Source: Paraburkholderia humisilvae
GTDB lineage: Bacteria > Pseudomonadota > Gammaproteobacteria > Burkholderiales > Burkholderiaceae
Assembly: GCF_902859855.1 (NCBI RefSeq)
Contig: NZ_CADIKH010000015.1
Span: 123,918 to 187,917, forward strand
DNA: 64,000 bases
Direction of reading: 5' to 3'
The notes beneath the pieces were generated by a model. The model did not search any database. It worked only from the letters and a program-made list of their open reading frames with translations, and had not been told where the DNA came from. Below, piece after piece: positions 18,216 through 28,903 of the stretch (positions within the stretch are counted from its first letter, which is position 1; every line of letters begins with the position of its first letter). The translations under genes and the position numbers were made by a program.

Positions 18216-19346
18216 CTACTGCCCAAACAGATTCTTTAGCGCATTGCCGAGGCCCTTCACCGTCTCGGCCGCTCCCTTCGCGACGCCCTCCGCGCTGACA
18301 CCGAGCGCCTTCGCGAAATTCGTGCGCAGCTCGGTCATCAGGCTTTCGTTGAGCTTGAATTTCGGGTCGCGCAGATTGCCGTCGAGCACGAAATGCAGCG
18401 TGATTTCGTCACCATGGTTCTTCAACGCGGCGACCGCGGCGCGCGTCGGAATCGACAGGAACGTGTCGAGCGGGTTATCCGTTTCGGCGAGCCGCAAATG
18501 ATGCAGCGTCAGCGTGCCGGGTGCATGAAGATGGTAGTCGCGCACCGTCGACTCGACGTTCAGATCGAGCGTGCCGCCTGTTACCCGCGTTTTCGCGCCT
18601 GCCTTTTTCAACAGATACGGATCGAGCATCACGATATCGACGCCGCGTAGCGTCGTCGTCAGTTGCGAGTCCTTGTTCGCGATCTTCATCCAGCCGCTGA
18701 ACGTGACCTTGCCCGTATGTTCGGGTCCCCTGATCGAGCCCGCGACCGACACGGAAGTCGGTTCGTTGAGATCCGGAAGGTGAATATGATCGACGGTCGC
18801 GTTCGCATCGGTCACGCTGACTTTATAGGGCGGCTGGCTGACCATCTGATCGTAGAAGTCGAATGTGCCCCGCTCGAAGCGGACGTGGTCGATCAGCTTT
18901 TCCGCAGGCAGCGACGCCTGCGCGCTGGGCGCGCTCGCGACGGGCTGACTGCTGCTCATTAACTGCCTGAGGTTCGGCAGCAACTCGATCGTGCCATCCG
19001 GCGTGCGCAGCGCACTCAGCGTGAAATCGCTGACGACGACTTCGCGCACATGGACGCTCCGTTGCGTGAGCGTGTCGTGTATGTCTGGTATCAGCGTGAT
19101 CTGCGCGGCGCGCAGTGTGTCGGGCGTCGGCCAGCCTTTCGGCGCGATCAACCGCACATTCGTCAGGCGGATCGACGTGAAGCCGACATCGATGTGTTCG
19201 GCGCTACCCAGCGGGCCGAGCGCGGCGATCACGCGCTCTTTCACTTCGCGTTGCACGAAGTACAAACCGGCAAGCGCCGCGACCGCGAGCACGGTGACGA
19301 TCGCGACCACGCTGACCGCCACGCGTTTGCCTACCGACATCGTCAT
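18216..19346 (-). CDS. DUF748/AsmA-like envelope protein
   Basis: A 376-residue protein with a single N-terminal membrane anchor (about 8-30) followed by a periplasmic beta-rich region. Repeats of the style HVREVVVSDFTLSALRTPDG and FERGTFDFYDQ resemble the DUF748/AsmA-like family, which is related to proteins that bridge the envelope and move lipids. The C-terminus is an amphipathic helix (GVAKGAAETVKGLGNALKNL). The function of this member is unknown. It is transcribed away from ettA's 3' end on the same strand. Confidence 0.75.
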   Translation of the reverse strand: MTMSVGKRVAVSVVAIVTVLAVAALAGLYFVQREVKERVIAALGPLGSAEHIDVGFTSIRLTNVRLIAPKGWPTPDTLRAAQITLIPDIHDTLTQRSVHVREVVVSDFTLSALRTPDGTIELLPNLRQLMSSSQPVASAPSAQASLPAEKLIDHVRFERGTFDFYDQMVSQPPYKVSVTDANATVDHIHLPDLNEPTSVSVAGSIRGPEHTGKVTFSGWMKIANKDSQLTTTLRGVDIVMLDPYLLKKAGAKTRVTGGTLDLNVESTVRDYHLHAPGTLTLHHLRLAETDNPLDTFLSIPTRAAVAALKNHGDEITLHFVLDGNLRDPKFKLNESLMTELRTNFAKALGVSAEGVAKGAAETVKGLGNALKNLFGQ

Positions 19347-19609
19347 GCGGCCCTACCTTTGTAAGTGCTGTTTCGACAGTGCCTGACAGAAGCATTCCGT
19401 TGCGCAAGAATGTGAGTCAGGCGGTGGTTACACCATACAGCGCGTGGTGCAGCAAACGTCATGCCGTCGCTGACGCTGACGTGCGGCGGTACTGCGTTCG
19501 CCGGCGACAGCGGGTGACGCGAAGACGGGGCCTTCCTGTCGCATGTGCGTTGTCCAGGCCGCCCACCGCCGTCGCACCGCTCCCGTCTTCGCGAATCGCC
19601 CGACGCGGG

Positions 19610-21277
<1,668 letters not shown>

Positions 21278-21592
21278 TTGCTTGCGATTGGGCGTTGGTG
21301 CCGCCGGCCAGCATGGCGCGTGGCGGGCGACGAGGGGTGGATGGCACAGTCAGCCCGCTTCGTGCCCGACGACCTGGCGACGCGCGTTGATCCGCTGTGA
21401 CCGGCTCCCGCGCTGCGCCGCTGGTGCATGGTCGGTCCGTGATGCGACGGTTCGTACGATGCAGCGGCCACGGCGTCAGGCAGGAGGAGGTGCCATTGTA
21501 CTTCGCGCCCGATGGCGCGGGCGTGGCAAGGGTAACGGCGGGCGACGCGTCTGACCGGTGGACCGATGCGGACAGCGACGATGCGTGGTGTG
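21278..21592. other. Intergenic region between ettA and DUF3761 gene, no gene seen
   Basis: These 315 bases upstream of ettA are G+C-rich, with no plausible coding frame, tRNA-like structure or convincing hairpin terminator. The ettA promoter must lie here but no clear sigma-70 pair stands out. Confidence 0.4.
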
Positions 21593-21898
21593 TCAAAGCC
21601 ACGCGTCGACGCCGCCATGCCCCGAACAGGTGCCACTGCGATGGCGGCTAAAGCTGTACGTATCGTCGCGGCAGCGCGCGCTCGCGCCTTCGGGCACCTT
21701 GCCGGAGCGCGAGCGCGCGGGTGCGTGAACTGTGTCGCCGTCGCTGTTACGGTAGGTGTTGTGATTGCTGAGATCTGCTTCGTCGGGCGTGCTGGCCGGC
21801 GGTTGGTACGCGAATACAGAAGTCGCGAAGAGCAGCATGCCGGCCGCCATCAAACCTTGCAGAGGGCGCGCCCATTGACGCACGATTCGGGTTGTCAT
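21593..21898 (-). CDS. DUF3761 domain secreted protein
   Basis: A 101-residue protein with an N-terminal signal peptide (basic start MTTRIVRQW, hydrophobic core to about residue 29, probable cleavage after SVFA). The mature part has HNTYRNSDGDTVHAP and then SARCRDDTYSFSRHRSGTC and SGHGGVDAWL at the C-terminus, the DUF3761 pattern with two conserved cysteines that could form a disulfide. It is probably periplasmic or secreted; the function is unknown. The ATG at 21898 is chosen because it starts the signal peptide. It is divergent from the GDPD-like gene. Confidence 0.85.
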   Translation of the reverse strand: MTTRIVRQWARPLQGLMAAGMLLFATSVFAYQPPASTPDEADLSNHNTYRNSDGDTVHAPARSRSGKVPEGASARCRDDTYSFSRHRSGTCSGHGGVDAWL

Positions 21899-22010
21899 TT
21901 TTCGTGTTGTTGGAGTGAGTGTCGCGCCAGTAATGATATACAACGACCCATCAACGTCCGCGCTTCATAGACTCGTGCTTACTCTTTCAATATTCAAAGC
22001 GAGCATTCAC

Positions 22011-23003
22011 GTGTTCAGATCGATTTGCGCGGCATCCGCGCTGTCTGCGGTTTTGCTGGTGTCGGCATGTGGGGCCGGCTCCGCGGCACAGCCGTCGGAG
22101 GAGAGGGCCGCGTCGACGCTGCCGCGCATCGTCGCGCATCGCGGCGGCGCGGCGGACGCACCGGAAAACACACTTGAAGCGATTCGCCTTGCGATCGCCA
22201 ACCATGCCGATGCGATCTGGCTCACCGTTCAATTGAGCGCGGACGGCGTGCCGGTACTGTATCGTCCGGCGGATCTGGCGGCGTTGACGGATGCAAGCGG
22301 GCCGGTAGCGTCGCGCACCGCGGCGGAACTGGCGCGTATCAACGCGGGCTGGACCTTCAAGGTCGCTGACGCGTATCCGTATCGCGCGACCCCCGCGCAT
22401 ATTCCGACGCTGCGCGACGCGTTGCATGCGATTCCCGCCCGTATGCCGATCATGCTCGATATGAAAGCGCTGCCGGCCGAGCCGCAAACCCATGCCGTCG
22501 CTCGCGTGCTGACTGAAGAAGACGCATGGTCGCGCGTGACGCTCTATTCAACCGAAGACGCGTATCAACGCAGCTTTGCCGATTACCCACAGGCGCGTCT
22601 ATTCGAGTCGCGCGATGCAACGCGCACGCGCCTTGTGAGTACGCTGCTCGCCGGCCGCTGCGGGGCTCCGCCGGCCGCGCACACGTGGACCGCGTTCGAA
22701 TTGCATCGCGCGCTGACGGTGACTGAACAATTCACGCTCGGCGAAGGACACTCGGAAGTGAACGCGACACTGTGGACGCCGGCAACGGTCGCGTGCTTCC
22801 GGCAGCAGCCGGACGTGCGGATCGTCGCGATCGCGGTGAACAGTGCCGACGACTATCGCGCGGCCGCATGCCTGGGCATCGATGCGGTGTTGTCGGACTC
22901 GCCGAAGCAGATGTCGGCGATTCGCGCGGCGCTGGGCGCGGCCTTACACAGTCCTCGAAACGGGGTGATCGAGTGCGCGGGTGAAAGGGGCGAACACGAT
23001 TGA
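22011..23003 (+). CDS. GDPD-like lipoprotein with altered catalytic motifs
   Basis: A 330-residue protein with a lipoprotein signal (LSAVLLVSAC, lipidated C20) and a glycerophosphodiester-phosphodiesterase-like TIM barrel. The first motif is intact (AHRGGAADAPENT, H43 and E52). However, the E-x-D metal-binding motif is replaced by W70-L-T72 and the H-D motif carrying the second catalytic His by R85-P86 (VLYRPADL). Classical phosphodiesterase activity is therefore doubtful. The GTG at 22011 gives a compact lipoprotein signal; earlier in-frame starts would bury it. It probably sits in the inner or outer membrane facing the periplasm. Confidence 0.8.
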   Translation: MFRSICAASALSAVLLVSACGAGSAAQPSEERAASTLPRIVAHRGGAADAPENTLEAIRLAIANHADAIWLTVQLSADGVPVLYRPADLAALTDASGPVASRTAAELARINAGWTFKVADAYPYRATPAHIPTLRDALHAIPARMPIMLDMKALPAEPQTHAVARVLTEEDAWSRVTLYSTEDAYQRSFADYPQARLFESRDATRTRLVSTLLAGRCGAPPAAHTWTAFELHRALTVTEQFTLGEGHSEVNATLWTPATVACFRQQPDVRIVAIAVNSADDYRAAACLGIDAVLSDSPKQMSAIRAALGAALHSPRNGVIECAGERGEHD

Positions 23004-23069
23004 GTTGAGCCACGGTTCAAAACGGCGTTCGACGTGTACCGTACGCGCGACGCGCAGTAAGGCATGCCG

Positions 23070-24056
23070 TTACCGCTTGCGCCGTTCACCGGCCGGCACT
23101 TTGCCCGCCAAACCTTCCGGCAACTCGCCAATGCCCTTCAGGCGTTCCGCCATAAACTCGCGCAACACACGCACCTTCGTGGAAATCCGCCGGTTCGGCA
23201 GATAGGCCATATAAATCTGCCGGCCGGTGAGTGCATTGTCGAGCCGGTATTTCGGCAATACCACCTCGAGCGCGCCGCTCACGAGCAGATCGCGGATCAG
23301 CCAGATTTCGAACTCGGCGATGCCGAGCCCCGCGCAGGTCGCCTCGAGCAGCAGTTCCGAGTGGTCCGACTGCAAGTTGCCTTGCGGCAACACGGAGTGC
23401 ACGGTTTTCCCGTTCGACAGATGCCAGCGCGGATCGCCCTCCGGATGCAGATAGCGCAAGCAGTTGTGCTGCGCCAGATCGGCCGGCGTGGCGGGCCGCC
23501 CGCGCTGCGCGAGGTAGCCGGGTGACGCGCACAGGATGCTGTCATTGCGCGAGATCGGTTGCACGATCAGGTTGTCGAGATAGTTCTCCCCCTCGTGGAT
23601 GTCGAGATCGAAGCCGCCCGTCACCATATCGTTGTGGTTGTCGGTGAGCCGAAGATCGAGCTGGATGGCCGGATAGCGCTTCAGAAACGGCGCGACGAGC
23701 GGCGCGAGATAGCGGCGGCCGAACGCGACCGGCGCGGTCAGCTTCAAAGGCCCGCTCGGCTCCGCGTCGAGTTCCGCGACGACGCGCAGCGTGTCGTCGA
23801 GGTCGGCGATCATCGACACCGCGCGTGCGTGATACAGATTGCCCGCTTCGGTCAACGCGACGTGATGGGTCGAACGATGCAACAGCGGCACGCCGAGCAT
23901 TTCTTCAAGGGCGCTCACCTTGCGCGCGATGGTTGAAGTTGCAACCTTCAGTTCGCGAGCGGCCGCGGAAAGACTGCCGAGTTCGACGATGCGCACCAGC
24001 GCGCGCATCGCGCTCAGGTGGTCAATGCTCACTTCTTTCGCTTTCTTTCGGGCCAT
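23070..24056 (-). CDS. LysR family transcriptional regulator
   Basis: A 328-residue regulator. Residues about 10-70 form the LysR winged helix (SLSAAARELKVATSTIARKVSALEEMLG is split here only for description), followed by the periplasmic-binding-like effector domain (about 100-300). The ATG at 24056 begins the basic segment MARKKAKEVS. It is divergent from the asparaginase gene, with a 103-base gap holding an 8-bp inverted repeat. It probably controls the asparaginase and amino-acid ABC transporter genes; the inducer may be aspartate, glutamate or asparagine (inference). Confidence 0.9.
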   Translation of the reverse strand: MARKKAKEVSIDHLSAMRALVRIVELGSLSAAARELKVATSTIARKVSALEEMLGVPLLHRSTHHVALTEAGNLYHARAVSMIADLDDTLRVVAELDAEPSGPLKLTAPVAFGRRYLAPLVAPFLKRYPAIQLDLRLTDNHNDMVTGGFDLDIHEGENYLDNLIVQPISRNDSILCASPGYLAQRGRPATPADLAQHNCLRYLHPEGDPRWHLSNGKTVHSVLPQGNLQSDHSELLLEATCAGLGIAEFEIWLIRDLLVSGALEVVLPKYRLDNALTGRQIYMAYLPNRRISTKVRVLREFMAERLKGIGELPEGLAGKVPAGERRKR

Positions 24057-24063
24057 ATTGCGT

Positions 24064-24116
24064 TGCGTTCCATGCAAAACCGTTTTCGAAATTACGCTGG
24101 AACGCAGTTTTTTGCA
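24064..24116. promoter_or_regulatory. Candidate LysR binding region
   Basis: TGCGTTCC (24064-24071) and GGAACGCA (24099-24106) are perfect 8-bp inverted copies; a second pair, TGCAAAA (24073-24079) and TTTTGCA (24110-24116), overlaps the same span. The region lies between the divergent LysR and asparaginase genes, where LysR proteins normally bind. Confidence 0.5.
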
Positions 24117-24159
24117 ATAATTAAACTCGCTATACCTGTTCGACACTCCTAACGATGAA

Positions 24160-25179
24160 ATGACGCTTCCTTCGCACGTGCCCCTTGTCATTGCCACCCG
24201 CAACTCGCATGTCGAGCGGATTCACTGGGGTTCGGTCGCGGTCGTCGATGCGGACGGCGCATTGCTGGCCCATGCCGGCGATCCGCATGCATCCGTGTTT
24301 TCCCGCTCCACGCTCAAGCCGTTTCAGGCACTTGCCTTCGTGCGCGACCACGGACCCGAACATTTCGGCTTCACTGAGGCCGAACTCGCGCTGACCTGTG
24401 CAAGCCATGGCGGCGAGCCGATGCATGTCGACGCGGTGACCAGCATGCTCGATAAAATCGGCGCCGCCGAGTCGGACTTGCGTTGCGGCGTCCATATGCC
24501 GGATAGCTATAACGAAGCCAATCTGCCGCCGCGCGGCAGCGTGTTTGATCAACGTCATCACAACTGCTCGGGCAAGCACACGGGTTTTCTCGGCTATTGC
24601 TGCATGCATGGCTATTTGCGTGAGCAGTATCTCGAGCGCGACCATCCGTTGCAGCGGCAAATCGCGGATGACGTCGCCACGCTCGCCGGGCTGCGCGAAC
24701 ACGAATTGTGGTCCGGTATTGACGGCTGCAGCGCGCCGAACTATGGCATGCCGCTGTCACGTCTCGCGCTGATGTGGGCGCGGCTGGCTGCCGGCGTCTC
24801 GCCGTCGGGCGCCTCCACTGACGCGGCGCTCAAACGCATTTTCACGGCGATGGCCGCGCATCCGGAGATGGTGTCGGGCACCGGCCGCTGCGATCTCGCG
24901 CTCGCCAACGCATCGCGTGGAGACTGGGTCGCGAAGGTCGGCGCCGATGGCGTGCATACGATCGGTATTCGCAGCAGCGGCATCGGCGTCGCGGTGAAGA
25001 TCGCGGACGGCGATTTCGGCGCGGTCTACGCGACGACCATCGCGGTGCTGAAGCAACTGGGTTTGCCGATCGAGCCCGAAGGCACGCCGCTCGCGAAATG
25101 GGCCGACCCGGTGCTGCACAACGTGCGCGGCACCGCAGTCGGCCGGCTCGAAGCGAAGGTGCGGCTGACATGGGTATGA
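24160..25179 (+). CDS. Asparaginase (L-asparaginase II, Rhizobium type)
   Basis: A 339-residue protein of the thermolabile asparaginase family first described in Rhizobium, unrelated to the E. coli AnsA/AnsB fold. Signatures are SRSTLKPFQALAFVRD, LTCASHGGEPMH, the NCSGKHTGFLG segment and GIDGCSAPNYGMPL, with conserved Ser, Lys and Cys residues. It hydrolyses L-asparagine to aspartate and ammonia in the cytoplasm. Its stop overlaps the region of the ABC ATPase start (25170-25179), so the two are translationally coupled. Confidence 0.9.
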   Translation: MTLPSHVPLVIATRNSHVERIHWGSVAVVDADGALLAHAGDPHASVFSRSTLKPFQALAFVRDHGPEHFGFTEAELALTCASHGGEPMHVDAVTSMLDKIGAAESDLRCGVHMPDSYNEANLPPRGSVFDQRHHNCSGKHTGFLGYCCMHGYLREQYLERDHPLQRQIADDVATLAGLREHELWSGIDGCSAPNYGMPLSRLALMWARLAAGVSPSGASTDAALKRIFTAMAAHPEMVSGTGRCDLALANASRGDWVAKVGADGVHTIGIRSSGIGVAVKIADGDFGAVYATTIAVLKQLGLPIEPEGTPLAKWADPVLHNVRGTAVGRLEAKVRLTWV

Positions 25180-25943
25180 ACGAACACGCACGCTCTGGCG
25201 CCGCCGTAAAACCGCTGGTGTCACTGCGCGGCGTGAACAAATCGTTCGGTGCGCAACAGGTGCTGTTCGACGTCGATCTGGATGTCGCGCCGGGTGAAGT
25301 CGTCGTCGTGATCGGGCCGTCGGGTTCGGGCAAGTCGACGTTGTGCCGCTGCATCAACCGGCTCGAAACAATCGATTCCGGCGAAATCCGGCTAGCCGGC
25401 GAGCGCCTGCCGCAAGAGGGCTGGGCGCTGGCGGCGATGCGCGCCCAGATCGGCATGGTGTTTCAGTCGTTCAACCTGTTTTCGCATCGCACGGTACTCG
25501 AAAACGTCGCGATGGGGCCGCGCAAGGTATTGCGTCGCTCGCGCACCGAGGCCGAGACGCACGCGCGCCGTCTGCTCGCGCGCGTCGGTCTCGCACACAA
25601 GGCGGACGCGGCGCCGGCGGAACTGTCCGGAGGCCAGCAACAACGGGTCGCGCTCGCCCGCGCGCTGGCGATGAGTCCGAAGGTGATGCTGTTCGACGAG
25701 CCGACCTCGGCGCTCGACCCCGAGATGGTGAGCGAAGTGCTCGCGGTGATGCTGGAGCTTGCGCAGAGCGGGATGACGATGGTCGTCGTGACGCATGAGA
25801 TGGGCTTCGCGCGCCAGGCCGCCGACCGCATCGTCTTTATGGACTGCGGACGCATTGTCGAAGTGGCGGACCCGCAGTCGTTCTTCGCCGCGCCGAGTTC
25901 CGAGCGGGCGCGCGATTTTCTGTCGAGCATCCTGCACCACTGA
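25170..25943 (+). CDS. Polar amino-acid ABC transporter, ATP-binding protein
   Basis: A 257-residue ABC ATPase of the GlnQ/GltL group. Walker A is GPSGSGKST, the Q-loop is MVFQSFNLFSH, the signature LSGGQQQRVALARAL, Walker B VMLFDEPTSALDPE and the switch His in VVTHEMGFAR. Two in-frame ATGs exist (25170, 25176); the first is chosen as AAGGTG lies 9 bases before it. It overlaps the asparaginase end and precedes the binding-protein gene, so it is the motor of the importer encoded here. Confidence 0.92.
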   Translation: MGMNEHARSGAAVKPLVSLRGVNKSFGAQQVLFDVDLDVAPGEVVVVIGPSGSGKSTLCRCINRLETIDSGEIRLAGERLPQEGWALAAMRAQIGMVFQSFNLFSHRTVLENVAMGPRKVLRRSRTEAETHARRLLARVGLAHKADAAPAELSGGQQQRVALARALAMSPKVMLFDEPTSALDPEMVSEVLAVMLELAQSGMTMVVVTHEMGFARQAADRIVFMDCGRIVEVADPQSFFAAPSSERARDFLSSILHH

Positions 25944-26026
25944 ATTTGAGCAACGGTTCAGGCCAACCCATTTCGATCAGGCTTATTCGGCAGGACCACC
26001 TGCCCCATCACGGAGGAGAGACCATC

Positions 26027-26866
26027 ATGAAGTTCAAATCGATCGCGGTACTGGCAGCGTGTGTCGCCGGCACGCTATTCATCGCTGTTGCGTCCGCTCA
26101 TGCGGCCGATACGTTTGCGCCGGATTCGACGATGGCGAAGATCCAGAAGCGCGGCAAGCTGGTGGTGGGCACGTCGCTCAATACACTGATGTTCTCGGTT
26201 CGCAACCCGATGACGGGGCAGACCGAGGGCTTCGAAGGCGATCTCGCGCGGTTGCTCGCGAAGCGGCTGACGGGCTCGGCCGATAACGTCGAATGGGTGA
26301 AGACGACGACCGAGAACCGTCTGCCGTTCGTGCAGAACGGCCGCGTCGACGTCGTTATCGCGACGCTGACGATTAACGATGCGCGCAAGAAGGTGATCGG
26401 TTTCGCGGGCCCGTATTACGTGGCAGGCCAGGACATTCTGACGCGCGCGTCGAACCAGTCGATCAACGGCGTGACCGACCTGAACGGCAAGACGGCGTGT
26501 GTGCTGAATGGCACGACGGTCGAAGATAACGTGAAGAAGTTCGCGCCGCAGACGAAGTTCGTCACGTTCAACGACACCGCCGCGTGTGTGGAAGGCGTCG
26601 CCGACGGCCGCTTCGACGCGTATGTCGATGACGGCGCGACGCTCGCCGGCGAATCGCTGCGCCAGCCGAACAAGTTTCGCATCGTCGGCAAGCCGTTTAC
26701 GCAGGAACCGTACGGCATTGGCGTAGCGAAGGACGACGCGGCGTTCCGTGAATGGATCGACACGCAGCTCGAGCAGTCGATCAAGGACGGCACGTGGAAC
26801 AAGCTCTACGCGAAGAACCTCGAGGGCACGCTGGGCAAGCCGCAAGTGCCGGCGATCGAACGCTGA
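26027..26866 (+). CDS. Polar amino-acid ABC transporter, substrate-binding protein
   Basis: A 279-residue periplasmic binding protein of family 3. It has a classical signal peptide (MKFKSIAVLAACVAG to AHA, cleavage near residue 27). The mature protein starts with the KIQKRGKLVVGTS stretch typical of GltI/AatJ-like proteins, and contains RVDVVIATLTINDARKK (family signature). Ligand preference for glutamate, aspartate or asparagine is likely from context only. ATG 26027 has a strong GGAGGAG ribosome binding site 8 bases upstream. Confidence 0.92.
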   Translation: MKFKSIAVLAACVAGTLFIAVASAHAADTFAPDSTMAKIQKRGKLVVGTSLNTLMFSVRNPMTGQTEGFEGDLARLLAKRLTGSADNVEWVKTTTENRLPFVQNGRVDVVIATLTINDARKKVIGFAGPYYVAGQDILTRASNQSINGVTDLNGKTACVLNGTTVEDNVKKFAPQTKFVTFNDTAACVEGVADGRFDAYVDDGATLAGESLRQPNKFRIVGKPFTQEPYGIGVAKDDAAFREWIDTQLEQSIKDGTWNKLYAKNLEGTLGKPQVPAIER

Positions 26867-26878
26867 TACGCGCGCAAG

Positions 26879-27523
26879 ATGGATTCGCTGCTCTCATTCG
26901 GTTGGCGCTTTATTGAAGGGATGGGTGTCACGATCGAGTTGACGGTGCTGTCGTTCGCGATGGCATTCGTGCTCGGCGTGACGCTCACCGTGATGGCGGT
27001 CGGTCCGCTTGCGCCGTTGCGCTGGTTTGCCGCGGCTTACGTCGAAATCATGCGCATGACGCCGCTGCTCGCGTTGCTGCTGCTGTTCGTGTTCGGCTTG
27101 CCGAAGCTCGGTTTCATGTATTCGCTGGTCACTTCTTCGGTACTGGTGCTTGGCTTTTATACGGCGGCATGGATTGCCGAGGTGCTGCGCGCTGGTGTCA
27201 ACGCCGTACCAGCCGGGCAGATCGAGGCGGCGCGCAGCATCGGCATGACCTTCATGCAGGTACTCGTGAATGTGGTGCTGCCGCAGGCGGTGCGCACGGT
27301 GATTCCGCCGCTCGGCAATCTGTTCGTCAATCAGATCAAGGCGTCGTCGATTGCCGCGGCGATCGGTGTGTTCGATATCACCTATACGGCACAACGCATC
27401 AACTTCGAGACGGCGCAGGCGGTGCCGACCTTCGCTGCGGCGATGTTCGCGTATCTGGTGCTGACCATTCCGCTGGGTCTTTATATGCGCAGGCTCGAAC
27501 AGCAACTGGCGGTGACGCGATGA
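26879..27523 (+). CDS. Polar amino-acid ABC transporter, permease (GltJ-like)
   Basis: A 214-residue inner-membrane protein with about five helices. The coupling-loop motif that contacts the ATPase is EVLRAGVNAVPAGQIEAARS followed by IGMTFMQVLVNVVLPQA, typical of HisM/GltJ permeases. It starts 12 bases after the binding-protein gene and its stop overlaps the next permease start (ATGA at 27520). Together with its partner it forms the translocation channel. Confidence 0.92.
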   Translation: MDSLLSFGWRFIEGMGVTIELTVLSFAMAFVLGVTLTVMAVGPLAPLRWFAAAYVEIMRMTPLLALLLLFVFGLPKLGFMYSLVTSSVLVLGFYTAAWIAEVLRAGVNAVPAGQIEAARSIGMTFMQVLVNVVLPQAVRTVIPPLGNLFVNQIKASSIAAAIGVFDITYTAQRINFETAQAVPTFAAAMFAYLVLTIPLGLYMRRLEQQLAVTR

Positions 27524-28395
27524 GCGGCGCGGTGAAGCTCTACGAGGCGCCGGGGCCGCTCGGCCGGGTGCGGCATCGCGTGTTCTCCATCGTGAGCGCG
27601 ATCGCGGTGTGTGTGCTGCTGATGGCGATCGGCCGGCGCCTCGAAACGAGCGGTCAGTTCGAAGCCGACAAATGGGCGATCTTTCTGCACTGGGGCACGG
27701 CGAAGTTTCTGTTCGACGGGCTCGTGTCGACGATCGAAGCCGCGGTGTGCTCCGCCGTCGCCGCTTTCGCGCTGGCGGTGCCGCTTGCGCTCGGGCGTCT
27801 TTCCGATCGGCGCTGGGTCGGCACGCTATGCGGCGTGTACGTCGAGTTCTTTCGCGCGGTGCCGTTGCTGCTGCTGATTCTTTTCGTGGTGATCGAATTG
27901 CCCGCGCTGGGGTTCGACTGGCCCGCGCTCGGGTTTCTCGTGCTGGCGATGGCGTTGCACCATGCGGCGATGACCGCCGAAGTGGTGCGCGCCGGCATTC
28001 TGTCGTTGCCGCGCGGGCAACGCGAAGCGGCGCTCGCGCTCGGCATGCGGCCTGCTCAGGCGATGCTTTACGTCGTGCTGCCGCAGGCGCTGCGCACTAT
28101 GCTGCCGGCGCTGATCAGCTCGATTCTTGCGATCGTTCAGGACACGTCGCTCGGCTATGTGATTCCTTATGACGAACTGCTGCACCGCTCGCAGGACGTG
28201 TCGAGCTATGCGCCGCAGTCCCTGCTGCAGGCGGCATTTGTCGTGACGATGATGTATGGCGTGGTGAGCGCGGCGCTGCTGTATCTGAAACGGCAGGTGA
28301 TCAAGCGGCAGGGCCGCACGGTCAGGCGCAAGGCGGCGATAGCCGGGGGCGACGTGTCCACCGGCGTGTCGGCGGAACGCACGACGCACGTTTGA
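27520..28395 (+). CDS. Polar amino-acid ABC transporter, permease (GltK-like)
   Basis: A 291-residue membrane protein, the second permease of the importer. After a cytoplasmic N-terminal tail and one helix it has the usual permease core, with coupling motif EVVRAGILSLPRGQREAALA and then LGMRPAQAMLYVVLPQALR. It is longer than its partner because of the extra N-terminal helix and a basic C-terminal tail (KRQGRTVRRK). The ATG at 27520 overlaps the end of the preceding permease. It is the last gene of the asparaginase-ABC operon; no clear hairpin terminator follows. Confidence 0.92.
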   Translation: MSGAVKLYEAPGPLGRVRHRVFSIVSAIAVCVLLMAIGRRLETSGQFEADKWAIFLHWGTAKFLFDGLVSTIEAAVCSAVAAFALAVPLALGRLSDRRWVGTLCGVYVEFFRAVPLLLLILFVVIELPALGFDWPALGFLVLAMALHHAAMTAEVVRAGILSLPRGQREAALALGMRPAQAMLYVVLPQALRTMLPALISSILAIVQDTSLGYVIPYDELLHRSQDVSSYAPQSLLQAAFVVTMMYGVVSAALLYLKRQVIKRQGRTVRRKAAIAGGDVSTGVSAERTTHV

Positions 28396-28903
28396 TGGCG
28401 CGCGTTGCGGTCTGCACTACCCTATCTTCGCATGCCCTGTTCAATTCGATCGCGACTTCTTTGTGCCCGTCAGTACAGTCTGCATGGAAGTTGTGCAACG
28501 ATCGGCTGATTTTTCCGGTTACATGTCTGGTGATCTTCGCGACGGCAGATCGACCGTTTCTCCATCGAGCCGCTGGCGAGCGACGCGCAGGCCGCGCGGT
28601 TCGCTGAAGCGGGCCAAGGCTGGAAATATGGGGATTTAAAACGGCGTGGGCAGTCAGTCGCGCGCAAGATGCCGATCAAGATCAACGCGCTGCTCAAAAA
28701 GGGCATCGACGAGCGGGTCAAAAGGCGGTGACACTTACCAGGCCGTCGTATTCCTGTTTTCAGACATCTGTTGCTAGCGGGCCTTGTCTCAGGTTGACGG
28801 GTGCCTGTTGTTGTTAGCGTGCCGTTTCGCTATCGATGGAACGCCGGGCGCGGGATGCGTAAGGGAGTGGGACGAAAGCGGCGGAAATTCAGGGAGGGCT
28901 GCG
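28396..28903. other. Left edge of accessory region; no intact gene
   Basis: About 500 bases with no complete gene. It contains an open but startless plus-strand frame (28534-28731, described separately). The last part, near 28891-28898, carries AGGGAGGG, the ribosome binding site of the next gene. Base composition becomes less G+C-rich towards the right. Confidence 0.5.
28534..28731 (+). pseudogene. Possible gene remnant, unrecognised
   Basis: A 65-codon open frame directly after an in-frame stop, without a usable start codon at its beginning; the only internal ATG is at 28669. The encoded peptide has protein-like composition (FSIEPLASDAQAARFAEA, then a basic C-terminus ending LLKKGIDERVKRR) and ends at TGA 28731. 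I do not recognise the family. It could be the C-terminal remnant of a gene lost when the accessory region formed, or chance. Confidence 0.3.
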
